DNA of 7,132 nt from CAZACQ01 sp964483725 (lineage in GTDB: Bacteria > Patescibacteriota > Gracilibacteria > Absconditabacterales > Absconditicoccaceae), in assembly GCA_964483725.1 (NCBI GenBank), contig CAZACQ010000027.1:1-7132 (forward strand). The letters are read 5' to 3'. Below are positions 6,584 to 7,132 of this stretch, in pieces. The translations under genes and the position numbers were made by a program. The notes below the pieces were generated by a model. It was not told the origin of the DNA. It was given only the letters and a program-made list of their open reading frames with translations, and made no database searches. Position 1 is the stretch's first letter, and each line of letters starts with the position of its first letter.

Positions 6584-6910
6584 ATGACAGAAATAAATGA
6601 AAATATTAAAATAAACTATAAATTCTCATGATTAACTGAAGTTTTGGAATGAGATATAAAAGACTTAATTAAAAAAAATATAAATTGAAAACTAGATAGA
6701 TATTTACAAAAAATTCTATCAAAAAATGATGCAGAAGTACATCTAGATGTTGATTTAGGTAAAAATAAACAAGAAAAATATGAATGATCATTTAGGTTTT
6801 TACTTGACTGAAAAAGTTATATTTATAAGAATGATGTTCCTTTTAAAAATATAACAGATTTAGTTAATCATGCATTTGATCATTTAAAAAGAGAATTATC
6901 AGATAAATAA
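6584..6910 (+). CDS. hpf: Ribosome hibernation-promoting factor-like protein (HPF/RaiA, short form)
   Basis: Complete, 108 residues, close to E. coli HPF (95) and RaiA/YfiA (113), without the C-terminal dimerisation domain of long HPF. The S30AE fold pattern is visible: an N-terminal strand (INYKFSGLTE near 9-19), helix 1 with KKNINGKLDRYLQKI at 30-44, the strand DAEVHLDVDLGK at 49-60, the strand EKYEGSFRFLLDGKSY at 64-79, and the final helix NITDLVNHAFDHLKRELSDK at 89-108. HPF-type proteins bind the 30S subunit at the mRNA/tRNA channel and idle ribosomes in starvation. The assignment rests on pattern and length; identities are low, so confidence is moderate. greA follows after 23 nt and is probably in the same transcript. 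Glycines are 5 TGA and 1 GGN. No Shine-Dalgarno. Confidence 0.72.
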
Positions 6911-6933
6911 TTTATATATTAAAGTAATAATTT

Positions 6934-7132
6934 ATGTCAGAAAATACTAAATTTTTAACACAAGCTGGTTATGACAAATTAGTTGCAGAATTAGAAGACT
7001 TAAAAAAAGTTAAACTTCCTGAAGTTCTAGAAAGATTGAAAGAAGCTATTGAACAATGAGATATATCAGAAAACTCTGAATATGATGATGCTATGTCTCA
7101 AAAAGATCTTATAGAGGTTAGGATAAATGAAA
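6934..7132 (+). CDS. greA: Transcription elongation factor GreA, N-terminal part (cut by window edge)
   Basis: The first 66 residues are present and the frame is still open at the edge; the full protein is usually about 155-160 residues. GreA enters the RNA polymerase secondary channel and stimulates cleavage of backtracked transcripts. What is seen is the N-terminal coiled-coil domain: LTQAGYDKLVAELEDLKK near 8-25, then LPEVLERLKEAIEQGDISEN with the signature GDISENSEYDDA at 42-53. That signature is the tip loop carrying acidic residues Asp43 and Glu46, which coordinate metal in the polymerase active site. The C-terminal FKBP-like domain lies outside the window. The Gly of the signature is TGA and Gly12 is GGT. 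There is no promoter or Shine-Dalgarno in the 23-nt gap after hpf, consistent with co-transcription. Confidence 0.95.

Noticed and set aside
71..7132. TGA read as tryptophan (mycoplasma-type code 4)
   Set aside because: TGA positions coincide with invariant glycines in several families, while expected Trp positions use TGG.
1..7132. tRNA or rRNA genes, CRISPR arrays, insertion sequences or phage genes
   Set aside because: I looked for cloverleaf-like GC-rich segments, regularly spaced repeats, and transposase or integrase motifs and saw none; nearly all of the sequence is accounted for by the nine genes.

Overview
This is a very AT-rich window whose genes only read through if TGA is a sense codon. 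TGA falls at invariant glycines in every recognisable protein: pyruvate kinase DTKGPEIRTG and ARGDLG, YchF DIAGLVKG, AlaRS EGGGQ. TGG is still used for tryptophan. By hand I count about 120 in-frame TGA and 36 GGN glycine codons across nine genes. This is NCBI genetic code 25 (TGA = Gly), known from Absconditabacteria (SR1) and Gracilibacteria of the Patescibacteria/CPR. A second departure is likely. The only CGA codon in the window (none is CGG) sits in AlaRS exactly where the family has an invariant Trp, which suggests CGA = Trp and points to the Absconditabacterales side of the group.

Layout, left to right: pyruvate kinase (71-1498, +); an orphan 94-residue protein (1570-1854, +) whose stop abuts that of a convergent orphan 104-residue protein (1855-2169, -); a divergent promoter region; the YchF/Ola1-type P-loop nucleotidase (2319-3413, +), whose stop overlaps that of a convergent orphan 114-residue protein (3410-3754, -); a second divergent region; a six-helix membrane protein (3903-4787, +); a miniature alanyl-tRNA synthetase without editing or C-Ala domains (4856-6496, +); a short HPF/RaiA-like ribosome hibernation factor (6584-6910, +); and the 5' end of greA (6934 to the window edge). 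Coding is dense, no gene-free stretch exceeds about 150 bases, and I see no tRNA, rRNA, mobile element or CRISPR.

The recognised genes are housekeeping: one glycolytic step plus translation and transcription (YchF, AlaRS, HPF, GreA). hpf and greA are probably co-transcribed, being 23 nt apart. Most other genes look like single transcription units. Seven have a recognisable promoter of one form, TTGANN, then exactly 16 bp, then a TATAAT-like box, usually 29-42 nt before the ATG. Only one gene (3410-3754) has a clear Shine-Dalgarno sequence.

The most notable points are the CGA codon at the AlaRS Trp, the intact mini-AlaRS in a lineage that already has an extra glycine codon, and convergent gene pairs whose stop codons touch or overlap.
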